Positions 29,864 through 38,992 are shown, numbered from the stretch's first letter. The stretch: DNA of 64,000 nt from Palsa-1150 sp964531095 (GCA_964531095.1 CAZHED010000012.1:58878-122877); one strand, 5' to 3'. The notes: generated by a model not told the origin, from the letters alone. A program made the numbers and translations.

Positions 29864-30736
29864 ATGGAGCCGCTCATATTGATTGCTCCGGCCGACGTGC
29901 GCGCGGCGTGCGACGCCGTTCGCGCGAGAGGAGAGCGCGTTGGCATCGTGCCGACGATGGGGTCGCTCCACGCCGGTCACCTCGCGCTCGTCGCAGAGGC
30001 AAGGCGTCGAGCTCGTTTTGTGGTCGTCTCGATCTTCGTCAACCCCTCGCAGTTCGGACCGAACGACGATTTCGCACGCTATCCGCGCGACCTCGAGGGC
30101 GACGTGCGCAAGCTCGCGCGGGCGGGGGTCGACGTCGTCTTCGCTCCGGACGCGCCCGCGATGTATGCGAACGACGACGAGACCCGCGTGCGCGCCGGCG
30201 CCGTCGCCGAGCCGCTGGAAGGAGCCTGCCGACCGGGTCACTTCGAGGGTGTAGCGACGATCGTCGCGAAGCTCTTCGCCATCGTGGGTCCATGTGCCGC
30301 GGTGTTCGGCCGCAAAGACTACCAACAGCTTCTCGTCGTGCGACGCATCGCGCGCGACCTATTTTTCCCGGTCGAAGTGGTGGGGCACCCCACGGTGCGC
30401 GAGGGTGACGGGCTCGCGATGAGCTCGCGCAACGCGTACCTGTCGCCGGAGGAGCACGCACGCGCCCTCTCCATCGTGAGGGGGCTTGACGCCGCAGCGC
30501 GGTGCTTTGCGGCGGGCGAGCGCGGCGCCCGGGAGCTCGAGAGGATCGTGCGGGACTCCATAGCACCCCATGCCGCCTCAATCGACTACGTCGAGGCGCG
30601 CGACGCCGAAAGCCTGGCGCCCATGGCCGGCGAAGTGAGCGCACGCACTCTGCTCGCGGTCGCGTGCCGCATCGGATCGACGCGCCTCATCGACAACGTG
30701 GTCCTCGGCGAAGACTCTCCACCCTTGGGTGGCTGA
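29864..30736 (+). CDS. panC: Pantothenate synthetase
   Basis: 290 residues. It joins pantoate and beta-alanine using ATP. Family motifs in order: VPTMGSLHAGHL (HIGH-like), VSIFVNPSQFGPNDDF, CRPGHFEGVATIVAKLF, VFGRKDYQQL (KMSK-like partner) and GLAMSSRNAYLS. ATG 29864 gives the normal length; the upstream in-frame ATG at 29780 overlaps the divergent gene and is not conserved-looking. Confidence 0.96.
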   Translation: MEPLILIAPADVRAACDAVRARGERVGIVPTMGSLHAGHLALVAEARRRARFVVVSIFVNPSQFGPNDDFARYPRDLEGDVRKLARAGVDVVFAPDAPAMYANDDETRVRAGAVAEPLEGACRPGHFEGVATIVAKLFAIVGPCAAVFGRKDYQQLLVVRRIARDLFFPVEVVGHPTVREGDGLAMSSRNAYLSPEEHARALSIVRGLDAAARCFAAGERGARELERIVRDSIAPHAASIDYVEARDAESLAPMAGEVSARTLLAVACRIGSTRLIDNVVLGEDSPPLGG

Positions 30737-30799
30737 CGGGCCTTCGCGCGCGCGCGCCCGGTCAGCTCGAGAGCTGCCGCGGCCACGTGCCCGAGGCCG

Positions 30800-31642
30800 T
30801 CATCGGATCTGGATTTCGCGAAGGTTGATGATCGTCACGCCCTTCGCGCGGAGGCGCACGTACCGCGCCTTCTGGGAGGGGAAGGCGGCTTCCCAAGTGA
30901 CGAACGGGTCCGTGCGCGTGGCGATAGGGACGAACCGGCGATCGTCGAGGGCGACTTCGAGCGTCAGCGGAAGCCCACGATCGGAACAGCAATCCGCGCG
31001 ATTGACGATCACGACCCTCCCTATGGTGCGGGTGGCAAGAAGGTCGACGAGCACCCAGGGGTCCGGCTGCTCGTCGGTGTGAACGACGAGGTCGTGCTCC
31101 CAATCGCGCTCGCCAAGCGTTCCCTCGATGGAGAAGCCTTCAAAGGCGCTGCTCGCGACCCAAGTGTACTTTTCCCAGGGCCGGGCGAGCGCGGTCGCTG
31201 CGAACGCGATCGTGGCACCCACCGTGACGACCAGCACGGAAATGATCCGCAGGGCCCGCCGCTGCGCTCGGAGAAGGCGTCGGTCTCCAGTGGCTTCGTC
31301 CACGAGAAGCGCCACGGCCATCTGCGCGCGGAGCAGCGCCGCGTAGGGGGGAACGGCCGCCGCGCCGAGGATGGCCACGACGTCGGGCGGGCAGGCTTGG
31401 CGGGCCGCTGCGCCCGTCGCCGGGGGCGTGCGGCCGATCCCGGCGGAGCAGTTTTCGAGGGAGTCGAGGGCGGGGTCTCCACAAATGGCGCGCGCACAGG
31501 CGACGTAGGCCTCGCGCAGTAGCCTTTGGCCGCGCGCCAAGGCAGGGCCTCCCGCCGCGTTGGGGTCGAGGGCGCGCCCCGCCAAGGTCAGCGCGCGCTT
31601 GCCGTGCTCGGCCGCAGCAGTCGGTCCAGCCATGCCAGCCAT
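30800..31642 (-). CDS. Membrane protein with C-terminal F5/8 type C (discoidin-like) domain
   Basis: 280 residues from ATG 31642 (31738 possible but overlaps tmk). The N-terminal half is soluble with three cysteines; one membrane helix follows around IISVLVVTVGATIAFAATAL. The C-terminal ~130 residues look like a discoidin/F5-8C beta-sandwich: DPWVLVDLLATRTIGRVVIV, PLTLEVALDDRRFV, ARYVRLRAKG. Such domains bind sugars or lipids outside the cell. It is divergent from tmk. Confidence 0.65.
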   Translation of the reverse strand: MAGMAGPTAAAEHGKRALTLAGRALDPNAAGGPALARGQRLLREAYVACARAICGDPALDSLENCSAGIGRTPPATGAAARQACPPDVVAILGAAAVPPYAALLRAQMAVALLVDEATGDRRLLRAQRRALRIISVLVVTVGATIAFAATALARPWEKYTWVASSAFEGFSIEGTLGERDWEHDLVVHTDEQPDPWVLVDLLATRTIGRVVIVNRADCCSDRGLPLTLEVALDDRRFVPIATRTDPFVTWEAAFPSQKARYVRLRAKGVTIINLREIQIR

Positions 31643-31732
31643 GAGTGATAAGCCTAGCGAATTTGCGCCGCTCGGGACGGCGGGCCTCCTCTGTTTCTTC
31701 TTCGCAGCGCTTGCGCTATTGGGCGTCGCTGG

Positions 31733-32380
31733 ATGCACAATCGCGGCGGCCGGTTCGTGGTGCTCGAAGGAATCGACGGCTCAGGTACGACGACGCAGGT
31801 TGCGCGCATCGCCGACCGACTCCGGGCCATGCGGGTCATGGTGCGCTCCACGCGCGAGCCGAGCGACGGCCCGGTCGGTAACCTCGTTCGGCAAGTGCTG
31901 ACCGGGCGGGTGGTCGTGCCTGGAGGGCGCTCACCGGGTTGGGCAACGATGGCGCTTCTGTTTGCCGCCGATCGCATGGACCACGTCGAGAGCGAGATCG
32001 TCCCGTTCGTCGCGTCCGGTGGGGTCATGGTGTCCGATCGGTACGACGCATCGAGTCTCGCCTACCAGAGCGTGTCCAGCGGCATCGACGCGAAAGACGC
32101 CGTCGAGTGGATCCGGTTGCTCAACCGAAACGTGCGGCGGCCGGACCTCACGATCGTGCTCGATCTGCCGCCTGACTTGGCCGCCGAGCGCCGCGTGAAC
32201 CGGGGAGATGCCGCGCAGCTCTACGAACAAAGCGAGATGCAACGCGAGCTCGCCGCCTTCTACAAGAACCTCCCCAAGCACTTACCGAAGGACCGCATCG
32301 CGATCATCGACGCGACCGGCTCGATTGAAGACGTCCACGCTCGCGTGTGGGACGTGTACAGTCACGCCTTCGGCGGTTGA
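31733..32380 (+). CDS. tmk: Thymidylate kinase-like protein
   Basis: 215 residues of the dTMP kinase family. P-loop EGIDGSGTTTQ; the usual lysine of GxxGxGKS/T reads Thr (GSGTTTQ), as in a subset of the family. DR motif VSDRYDASSLAYQS; lid region LDLPPDLAAERRVNRGD. The substitution of the P-loop Lys is confirmed by the codon series GGC TCA GGT ACG ACG ACG and could alter activity, so a kinase-like paralogue is possible. Confidence 0.82.
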   Translation: MHNRGGRFVVLEGIDGSGTTTQVARIADRLRAMRVMVRSTREPSDGPVGNLVRQVLTGRVVVPGGRSPGWATMALLFAADRMDHVESEIVPFVASGGVMVSDRYDASSLAYQSVSSGIDAKDAVEWIRLLNRNVRRPDLTIVLDLPPDLAAERRVNRGDAAQLYEQSEMQRELAAFYKNLPKHLPKDRIAIIDATGSIEDVHARVWDVYSHAFGG

Positions 32381-32437
32381 AGCTCGCCCGGCCGGAAAAC
32401 TTGCGTTTCGACGGCCCGGCGACGATAGGTTGCCTTC

Positions 32438-32908
32438 ATGCGCTCGCTCGTCTTGGCCTTCGCCGCGCTCGCACAGGGCCTCGGCGCCTGCGGCGGCTCT
32501 GCTCCGGCGCTCGCTGTCCCCGTCGCGTCGTCCCAGGTCGCCGTGACGTCGCCACCACCCCCGGCGGTGCCCTCCACCCGGGCACTCACGCGCTCCGCGG
32601 TGCGCGCTGCGATCACCAAAGGGCTCGGGGCTTTCTTGCAGAAGATCGAGCTCGACGACAAGCCGGTCCGTATCGATGGCAAATTCAGGGGCTTTCGCAT
32701 CGCGTCGCTGCGCGATGCCGAGTTTTGGAGCGGAGTCGACCTGAAGCCCGGCGACGTGGTGACTCAGGTGAATGGGTTTCCCATCGAACGCCCCGAGCAA
32801 GCACAGACGGCTTTCGAGTCGCTCCAAGTGGCCGGTGAGCTGCGCGTCTCGTACGACCGAGACGGCGAGCCACGTGAGATCGTGTACTCGATTGTCGACG
32901 ACCGATGA
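32438..32908 (+). CDS. Lipoprotein with GspC-type PDZ domain
   Basis: 156 residues. Signal MRSLVLAFAALAQGLGAC gives a lipobox, then a Pro/Ser-rich spacer. Residues ~70-156 are a PDZ-like domain typical of GspC: FRGFRIASLRDAEFWSGVDL, KPGDVVTQVNGFPIERPEQA, VSYDRDGEPREIVYSI. It could be a partner of a type II secretion system or a free periplasmic scaffold; no gsp genes are nearby. The downstream transporter frame overlaps its end. Confidence 0.75.
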   Translation: MRSLVLAFAALAQGLGACGGSAPALAVPVASSQVAVTSPPPPAVPSTRALTRSAVRAAITKGLGAFLQKIELDDKPVRIDGKFRGFRIASLRDAEFWSGVDLKPGDVVTQVNGFPIERPEQAQTAFESLQVAGELRVSYDRDGEPREIVYSIVDDR

Positions 32909-33788
32909 CCTCGAAGCGCCCGCGACCGCCCGCGGGCGGCCCGGCGTCGTTCTCCTCGCCTACGCGGCGGTTTGCGTCGTATGGGGGTCGACCTACCTGG
33001 GCATTCGCGTCGCGCTCGAGAGCTTTCCGCCGTTCTTCATCGGTGCGGCCCGCTTTGTCGTGGCCGGTGCCGCGCTCTTCGTGTTCGCTCGTGCGCGCGG
33101 CGAACGGGTGCCGACCCGCGTCGAGTGGGGAGGCGCGCTCCTGACCGGGACGCTCCTTTTCGTCGTCGGAAACGGATTCGTGAATCTCGCCGAGCGGTCG
33201 GTATCCTCCGGCCTCGTATCGGTGCTCGTCGCGACGATGCCCTTGTGGGCGACCGTCTTCGCGCGTCTCTTCGGAGAGCCCCTCGGGCGGGCGGAGATCG
33301 CTGGAATCGCGCTCGGGCTGGTGGGCGTTGCGGTCCTGAACATCGGGGGCGACCTGCGGGCGAGCCCGTCGGGGGCTGCGCTGGCGTTGCTCGCGCCGAT
33401 GGGCTGGGCCTTGGGGTCGATGGCGAGCCGGCGTCTCCCCGCGCCGCCCGGAATGATGCGGACGGCTGCGCCGATGCTCACCGGCGGTGGCGCCATGCTG
33501 CTCATCGGCTCCGCGACGCACGAGCATCTCGGTGCAGCGTCGGCGCGGTCGGTCGCGGCCGTGGCCTATCTTTGCATCTTCGGTTCGCTGGTCGGCTTCT
33601 CCGCCTTCTCGTACCTGCTGAGGCACACGCGGCCCGCGCTGGCGACCAGCTATGCGTATGTCAATCCGGTGATCGCGGTCGTCCTCGGCGTTGCGTTTGC
33701 CGGCGAGCGATTCGGCGTGACCAGCATCCTGGGCGCGAGCATCGTCCTCGTCGCCGTCGTCGTCGTAGCGCGCGCCCGCGCCGGCTAG
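32892..33788 (+). CDS. EamA-family drug/metabolite transporter
   Basis: 298 residues, ten hydrophobic helices in two EamA repeats: VCVVWGSTYLGIRVALESFP and, in the second half, ALLAPMGWALGSMASRRLP. Length is typical. The only reasonable start in frame is TTG 32892, which overlaps the PDZ lipoprotein stop by 17 bp; the longer frame lies inside that gene. Substrate unknown. Confidence 0.85.
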   Translation: MSTTDDLEAPATARGRPGVVLLAYAAVCVVWGSTYLGIRVALESFPPFFIGAARFVVAGAALFVFARARGERVPTRVEWGGALLTGTLLFVVGNGFVNLAERSVSSGLVSVLVATMPLWATVFARLFGEPLGRAEIAGIALGLVGVAVLNIGGDLRASPSGAALALLAPMGWALGSMASRRLPAPPGMMRTAAPMLTGGGAMLLIGSATHEHLGAASARSVAAVAYLCIFGSLVGFSAFSYLLRHTRPALATSYAYVNPVIAVVLGVAFAGERFGVTSILGASIVLVAVVVVARARAG

Positions 33789-33865
33789 ACGAGGACACAA
33801 CGCGGGGAGCCGACAGGAGGAGAGCTCCCTGCGCGAGGACCCGGTGGCATCGTGACCAGTAGAGG

Positions 33866-35809
33866 CTAGAGCTTGGCTAGCGCGGCTTTGTCTCGATCGG
33901 CCGTTGCGTCGGCATCGTGCGCTGCGCCGAACCGCAAGACGACGCCCGCGGGGGCATCGACGAGATGCTGCCGATCGACGCGCCCATGGGCTCCCCCGGC
34001 CGCATGCAGGGCGTCGAGTGCCTCCCCTATCCGCGTCCGCTCTACGAGGGTAAGGGGCCGGTCGAGCAGCCGGTCGTCCAGCGCGCCCAGCCAGATGGCT
34101 CCGGCTTCCTCATCGACCCGCCATACGGGTTGCAGGGCCGGATGGTCCGCGACAGCAAAGGCGCGGGCGCGGGCGAGGGTGTGCTCGGTGAGCGATACGC
34201 GCTCGATTCTCCGCTCGGTCCAACTATCCACGACCGTTCCGTCGGGCCGGAGCGCAAGGCGGTCCGCGGGCGGGGGTGGGCTTCGCGTCGAGATCGGGTG
34301 TCGTTTCACGGTTTCCGCGTCGACGGAGCGTGGCCAAGGAAGCGACGCCAAGAGGGCCCGGGCTTCGAACGCGTCGACCGGGCGAGCCAGGGGATCGCGG
34401 GCGGTCAGGCGCGAGACGGCGGCGTCATGTCGCGCGTCGAGCCCGCGGTGCGCTTCGCTCGGGAGCCGGCTCGGGCGATCGTCCGGACGCGGACGCTCAC
34501 CGGTCAGCATCTCGCGGACCATCACTCCGACCGCGAAGACATCGCTGGCTGCGGTCACCGGACGCCCCCCCCTCTGCTCGGGACTCATGTAGGCCATGGT
34601 GCCGAGCCCCGCTGTCGCCGTGGTCGACAGATCGCCCAAATGCGCAACCCCGAAGTCGCCGAGGCGCGCGCCGCCGCCGTCGTCGAAGAGTACGTTGGCG
34701 GGCTTTACGTCGCGGTGCACGATTCCGAGTCGGTGCGCGGCCCCGAGCGCCGCGAGCACCGCGGAGGCAATATCGACGGCCCGTTCCGGCGCGATGGGTC
34801 CCATCTCCGTCATCATTCGTTCGAGCGTGCCGCCGTCCATCCAGGCGAGCACTAGCGCCGGCCCCTCGGGGAGGAAGTCGCGCAACGGCACGACGCTCGG
34901 GTGCTGAAGAGCCTTCATCGCCTCCACCTCGCGTTCGAAGCGCGCGAGGGCGTCGCGTCCGCCGCCCCGGTCCTCCCCGCCGGCAAACAGCTTGACCGCG
35001 ACGCGCTCGCCGCGAACGACGTCCAGGCATTCCAGCAGCCTGGCGCTCGGTGACGACGCGACTTGGCGCAAGACCTGGTAACGGCCGAAGACGCTCGCCG
35101 CCTGCGCTGGCCGCGCAGCGGTCGCCGGCGCGTCATCCTGCGCCGGCGCCGCCGGCCCTCCCTGCAAGCGCGCGAGCTCCGTCGTCGCCTCGCTCGCGGC
35201 GCCGTCGAGCCCGAGCCTCTGCAGCGAGTGGATGAGCGGGACGAGCGCTTCGCGTCGCTCGGGCGCATCCGGGGGTACCCGCTGAAGCAATCGGACGGCC
35301 GCCTCCCATTTGCCGAGGCGGTCGAGCATCGCGCCGAGAGCGACCCCGACGCCCCACGCGCGCGGGTCGCGCAGCATCGCCGCCTGAAGCACCCGCGACG
35401 CCTCGACGGCCTCCCCGGCGCCCTCGAGAAGGGCCGCCGCGCGCAGCGCGTCGCCGCCGCGCTCCCAAAGGCGCGCCGCATCGACGTTTCGTCCGCAGCT
35501 CTCGAGCAATCGCGCCGCCCACGTGTACCGCCCGTGGTGCGCGAGGCGGGCGGCCACGCTCTGCTTTGCCGCCGGATCGCCGACGAGCGCGAGCGCTTGC
35601 TGGGCGGTCGTTTCATCGCCCGCGTAGAGCGCGAGCTCGATCGCCCGGGGACCGTCGCCCGCGCGCATCGCCTCCGCGGCGGCGCTGCTCCACTCGCACG
35701 CGTGCTCGTAGATCTCGCTCGCGCTGCGGGGGTCGCCCCGATCGCTCGCGAGTCGGGCGGCATCGACAAGGCGCTGCTCGCGGACGAGCCGGGCGACGTC
35801 GGGATCCAT
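33866..35809 (-). CDS. Hanks-type Ser/Thr protein kinase with N-terminal repeats and degenerate C-terminal kinase-like lobe
   Basis: 647 residues. Residues 1-~225 are helical repeats (EIYEHACEWSSAAAEAM, AARLLESCGRNVDAARLWER). The kinase occupies ~245-500: ATP-lysine in ERVAVKLF, catalytic loop IVHRDVKPANVLF, DFG in LGDFGVAHLG, and APE-like MSPEQRGG. After ~530 comes a second kinase-like stretch with decayed motifs: AGGAHGRVDRQHLV (catalytic-loop position) and VVLRFGAAHD (DFG position). No membrane segment is seen, so it is cytoplasmic. It overlaps nothing and lies 5 bp from the DUF882 gene. Confidence 0.85.
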   Translation of the reverse strand: MDPDVARLVREQRLVDAARLASDRGDPRSASEIYEHACEWSSAAAEAMRAGDGPRAIELALYAGDETTAQQALALVGDPAAKQSVAARLAHHGRYTWAARLLESCGRNVDAARLWERGGDALRAAALLEGAGEAVEASRVLQAAMLRDPRAWGVGVALGAMLDRLGKWEAAVRLLQRVPPDAPERREALVPLIHSLQRLGLDGAASEATTELARLQGGPAAPAQDDAPATAARPAQAASVFGRYQVLRQVASSPSARLLECLDVVRGERVAVKLFAGGEDRGGGRDALARFEREVEAMKALQHPSVVPLRDFLPEGPALVLAWMDGGTLERMMTEMGPIAPERAVDIASAVLAALGAAHRLGIVHRDVKPANVLFDDGGGARLGDFGVAHLGDLSTTATAGLGTMAYMSPEQRGGRPVTAASDVFAVGVMVREMLTGERPRPDDRPSRLPSEAHRGLDARHDAAVSRLTARDPLARPVDAFEARALLASLPWPRSVDAETVKRHPISTRSPPPPADRLALRPDGTVVDSWTERRIERVSLTEHTLARARAFAVADHPALQPVWRVDEEAGAIWLGALDDRLLDRPLTLVERTRIGEALDALHAAGGAHGRVDRQHLVDAPAGVVLRFGAAHDADATADRDKAALAKL

Positions 35810-35814
35810 CGGCC

Positions 35815-36645
35815 CTATTCGTCGTCCTCGTCCTCTTCGGCCGGCGCCATCGGCGCAGACGCCATCCCGCGTGCCTGAAGCGCGGAGTCGACGTTCGTCG
35901 CGACGGCGAACGGCTCGATGGGTGCTTTGCCGCGCTCCAGAGCTGCCGCATCGCTCTTGGCGGCCAGATCGCCGAGGATGCCGCGCTCGCGATTGCTCAT
36001 GTGCGGGCCACTGTAGTCGACCCAGAAGTAGCTGCGCGGGCGGACGTCGACGTGAACGAACTGGCTCGCCGGGTATACGCCGACTCCGACGAACCCCACC
36101 TCGCGTGCGAACCGCGCGACCTCTTCGTCCGCCACGCCGGGCACGATGATGTCCATCGCGCGTCCCTTGCCATGGTTCGATCGCGACGCTGGCTTCGGGA
36201 CGCGATAGCCCGAAATGACGCTGATCTCCGGGACGGCGAAATGGGTCTGAATGCCGTAGACGAGCGACAACGTCCGCGGATCGATCGGATGCTCGTCGCC
36301 GCTCATCGCCCGGAGCAGGTACGCGACTCGATCGAGGTCCGCAGAGGCGAAGCCGCCGTCGTCGCTCGCGGCCGGGATCGCGATCGACTCGCCGCGGTTG
36401 ACGGCGCTGAGCGCAAGCAGTGGGCGACCGCCTTCGTCGCGCTGCACCGCCTTGCTCGACGGCGCGTGCAGGCCGACCAGCGGTTGCTTGCCGGACACGT
36501 AGGCCACTTCGGCGGCGCGCTCCCGCCGTGCGGCCGGGGGAATCTTGCTGCGCTTCGCGCGCGCGGGGGGCTGAGCCATTGCACCCGCGGCGCTGGCGAC
36601 CACGGCCAGGAAGGCAAAGGAACGGGCGAAGCGCGCCGCACGCAT
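35815..36645 (-). CDS. DUF882 / peptidase M15-like secreted protein
   Basis: 276 residues with a Sec signal ending VASAAGAMA/QP. The C-terminal half has the M15/YcbK-type zinc-site pattern: VISGYR, SNHGKGRAMDI (first His and Asp) and FVHVDVRPRSYFWVD (HxD). This suggests a periplasmic peptidoglycan peptidase, although many DUF882 members are uncharacterised. The tail ends in an acidic run. Probably co-transcribed with the kinase downstream. Confidence 0.8.
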   Translation of the reverse strand: MRAARFARSFAFLAVVASAAGAMAQPPARAKRSKIPPAARRERAAEVAYVSGKQPLVGLHAPSSKAVQRDEGGRPLLALSAVNRGESIAIPAASDDGGFASADLDRVAYLLRAMSGDEHPIDPRTLSLVYGIQTHFAVPEISVISGYRVPKPASRSNHGKGRAMDIIVPGVADEEVARFAREVGFVGVGVYPASQFVHVDVRPRSYFWVDYSGPHMSNRERGILGDLAAKSDAAALERGKAPIEPFAVATNVDSALQARGMASAPMAPAEEDEDDE

Positions 36646-36657
36646 CTCGCTCAGCCC

Positions 36658-37497
36658 TTATCGACGGGTGTAGGGGACCGAGCGTGCGAAGTCGAAGCGA
36701 ACTTCGCCGGAGTCGATTCCAGCGGCGTGCAACGGCTCCCGGTGCAAGCGATGCACGACGAGAGCACCCGCCTCGTCGAAGTAGAGGGTCGAGATGGCCC
36801 CGTGCCCCGTGTTACCGAACACGCATCGCACCCCGCTGGGGCGCACGTCGACGTAGACCAGGTCGTCGGAGGTATCGGCCGCCCAGGCGAGGTGCACGGT
36901 CGGCCCTGACGCGACGAGGTTTCCCTGGCTTTCCTCCCCGGCGATGCGCACCGCGCTCGCATCGCCGGGCGCCGACGCGGTCACATCGAAGGCGCCCAAG
37001 TCCTGGCCACCGGCGACGTGAACGACGTACCGGGTGGCCGCCGGGAGCAGCGCCGGTTCGGCGGCTCGGGCATAGACGACGCCGCTCACAACGTCGGTGA
37101 CGTCGGGAAGCCGGCGCGGCAAGAGGCGTGTTTCGAGGCCGCCCGCTTCGAGCGAGACCGCCCCCACGTCGACCAGCTCGACGACCGGCGCGGGCTCACC
37201 GCGCGCGAATGCCCCCGCGAGCGACGTGACGCTCGCGCATACCCCGCGTGCGGGAAGCTCCGGCGCGGCCCCGATGGCCCTCAGCGCGTCGTCGACCGAT
37301 GCGCCCGCGGCGATGCGGACGAAGCGCGCGCTCGCCTCGGCCCGCGAGCCCTCGGTCGCGCCGACGCTGCGCTCGACGACGACGACCGCGCTGGTCGTCG
37401 TGGCCGCCTCGGCGTCTCCCGCGGTGCCCATCGCGTTGCCAGCGCAGCCGGTGGCGGCGGGCACCATGAATGAAAGCACGAGCGCAGAGCGACGCAT
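36658..37497 (-). CDS. Hypothetical lipoprotein
   Basis: 279 residues from ATG 37497. Signal MRRSALVLSFMVPAATGC ends in a lipobox. The mature protein begins with a Thr/Ala/Val-rich stretch and has no recognised domain. The C-terminus has a DUF-like beta pattern (HGAISTLYFDEAGALVVHRL). A 14-codon upstream extension is unlikely to be used. It lies 12 bp before the DUF882 gene in the same direction. Confidence 0.65.
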   Translation of the reverse strand: MRRSALVLSFMVPAATGCAGNAMGTAGDAEAATTTSAVVVVERSVGATEGSRAEASARFVRIAAGASVDDALRAIGAAPELPARGVCASVTSLAGAFARGEPAPVVELVDVGAVSLEAGGLETRLLPRRLPDVTDVVSGVVYARAAEPALLPAATRYVVHVAGGQDLGAFDVTASAPGDASAVRIAGEESQGNLVASGPTVHLAWAADTSDDLVYVDVRPSGVRCVFGNTGHGAISTLYFDEAGALVVHRLHREPLHAAGIDSGEVRFDFARSVPYTRR

Positions 37498-37578
37498 CAC
37501 TAAGCATACAACGCTAATCGGCGGCGCCCGCCGGGGCAAGGAGGCAGAGCTTCAGGAAGCCATTTCTGGTACCAGCCG

Positions 37579-38355
37579 GTGGTGGCCGGGCCTCCTCACC
37601 TCCTCCCTCTTGACGTCCTCGCTCTGGCGGCGTTCTCCCCGGAGCTTGCCGGTCTCCGGCCGCACATTGTCACGTCGGCCACGTCGGCCACGTCGGCCAC
37701 GTCGGCCACGTCGGCCACGTCGGCCACGTCGGACGGACCGGGCCCGCAGGGCGAGGCGATCGACGGCTACGTCGGAACGACCCGCATCGCAGCCCGCGTC
37801 GTTGGAATCGGCCTACCCATGGCGGCCGTGGGGGCCGCGAGGCTCATCAGCGAGTTACACCCGCGGGCCGTTATTGCAGTGGGAACGTGCGGCGCGTACG
37901 CGGGTTCCGGCCTTGCCATCGGCGACGTCGTCGTGGCGCGGCGCGTTCGACTGGTCGATCCAGGGGCGCTGGAAGGCCAGAGCCAGTTCCCGCACCCGAT
38001 GCGAGTCGAGTCCGACGCCCACGGGCGGATGGCGAAGGGCATCGCGCGCGCAACGGGGGCGAAGCCCGCCGACGTCGCGACGACGCTGGCCATCACCGTG
38101 GATGACGCTTCGGCGGGCCGCATCGTTCGAGCAACGGGCGCCGCGGTCGAGCATCTAGAGGCGTACGGGGTGGCCGTCGCTTGTGCGTCGCTCGCCACTC
38201 CTTTCGGGGCGATCTTCGGGGTCGCGAACTTCGTCGGCGCGGGCGCGCGCGAGCAGTGGCGCCTTTATCACCGCGACGCCGAGGCGCGTGCCACGGACGC
38301 TGTTCTGCGCTGGCTTCGGCACTCGCCGCAGGACTTCAGCCCCGAAGCAGCTTGA
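37579..38355 (+). CDS. Nucleoside phosphorylase-family protein, futalosine hydrolase (MqnB)-like
   Basis: 258 residues of the PNP/MTAN fold: LALAAFSPELAGL, VVGIGLPMAAVGAARLI, AVIAVGTCGAYAG, and VEHLEAYGVAVACA, where the Glu pair binds the ribose. The catalytic-loop region reads FGVANFVGAGAREQW, matching the ISNxVGxRDxxxW style of MqnB-type futalosine hydrolases more than the SDxAD of MTA/SAH nucleosidases. If right, it acts in menaquinone synthesis. A 9-bp tandem repeat encodes a Thr-Ser-Ala insert near residues 32-52. Confidence 0.65.
   Translation: MVAGPPHLLPLDVLALAAFSPELAGLRPHIVTSATSATSATSATSATSATSDGPGPQGEAIDGYVGTTRIAARVVGIGLPMAAVGAARLISELHPRAVIAVGTCGAYAGSGLAIGDVVVARRVRLVDPGALEGQSQFPHPMRVESDAHGRMAKGIARATGAKPADVATTLAITVDDASAGRIVRATGAAVEHLEAYGVAVACASLATPFGAIFGVANFVGAGAREQWRLYHRDAEARATDAVLRWLRHSPQDFSPEAA
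37672..37732 (+). repeat. 9-bp tandem repeat (ACGTCGGCC, six copies plus partial)
   Basis: Six perfect 9-bp units followed by a 7-bp partial copy, inside the MqnB-like gene, encoding repeated Thr-Ser-Ala. The repeat lies in a surface loop between the first helix and second strand of the fold. As the unit is three codons, slippage would change loop length and not the frame. Confidence 0.95.
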
Positions 38356-38992
38356 AGGCGTGGTTCCAGGTTCCGGTGCGCGCCCCCTGGAGCAGCCATA
38401 ATAAGCACATGGGCTCGAGCAAGCGGGCTCCTTCGATGCCGCCGGTGTCGATCGGATCGGGCCAGCCGAAGTCTCGCAAGATCTGACCGACCGTTTTCTT
38501 GGCAGCTTCGTCGTTCCCGGCGATCCACATGTCGGGCGGTCCGCCCGGCAGCTTCGGATTGACCATGTAGGGGTTGCCCACGATATTGAAGCATTTCACG
38601 ACGCGCGCCTTCGGCAGCCATCGCTGAACCTGCTCGCCGCCCGAGTCGGTATGGCCAAGCGCCAACCGCGGCGGGAAGCCCTGCGAAAAATCGAGAGGAT
38701 TGGTCGCGTCGATGACGACCTTGCCGGCGAAGCTGTCCGGCCCGGCGAGGTCGAGGGCGCTTTTCGTGCCGTTCCACAGCGTCGCGAGCACGAGGACTTC
38801 GCCGAACTTCGCCGTCTCGGCAAACGTGCCTGCCGACGCGCGCGCGCCGTTCTCGCCGACCCACGTTTGGACTTTGTCGCTCTTCGGCTCTCGCGAGCCG
38901 ATCTTCACGTCGTCGCCGCGCGCGACGAAGCCCTTGCCGAGGACGCGACCGACGTCGCCCGTACCGAGGATGCCGATCTTGGTTGGGTTCAT
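38336..38992 (-). CDS. NAD(P)-binding oxidoreductase, F420-reductase-like
   Basis: 218 residues. Rossmann start KIGILGTGDVGRVLGKGFVA (GxGxxG), LATLWNGT, VIDATNPLDF and CFNIVGNPYM match the NADP-reductase coenzyme F420-dependent family (often annotated as NAD(P)-binding or DUF with similarity to FNO). Substrate cannot be read. Start ATG 38992. Its last 20 bp overlap the convergent nucleosidase gene. Confidence 0.82.
   Translation of the reverse strand: MNPTKIGILGTGDVGRVLGKGFVARGDDVKIGSREPKSDKVQTWVGENGARASAGTFAETAKFGEVLVLATLWNGTKSALDLAGPDSFAGKVVIDATNPLDFSQGFPPRLALGHTDSGGEQVQRWLPKARVVKCFNIVGNPYMVNPKLPGGPPDMWIAGNDEAAKKTVGQILRDFGWPDPIDTGGIEGARLLEPMCLLWLLQGARTGTWNHAFKLLRG

Noticed and set aside
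37672..37732. Possible CRISPR-like or clustered repeat
   Set aside because: Units are contiguous 9-bp copies inside a gene with no spacers; it is a coding tandem repeat.
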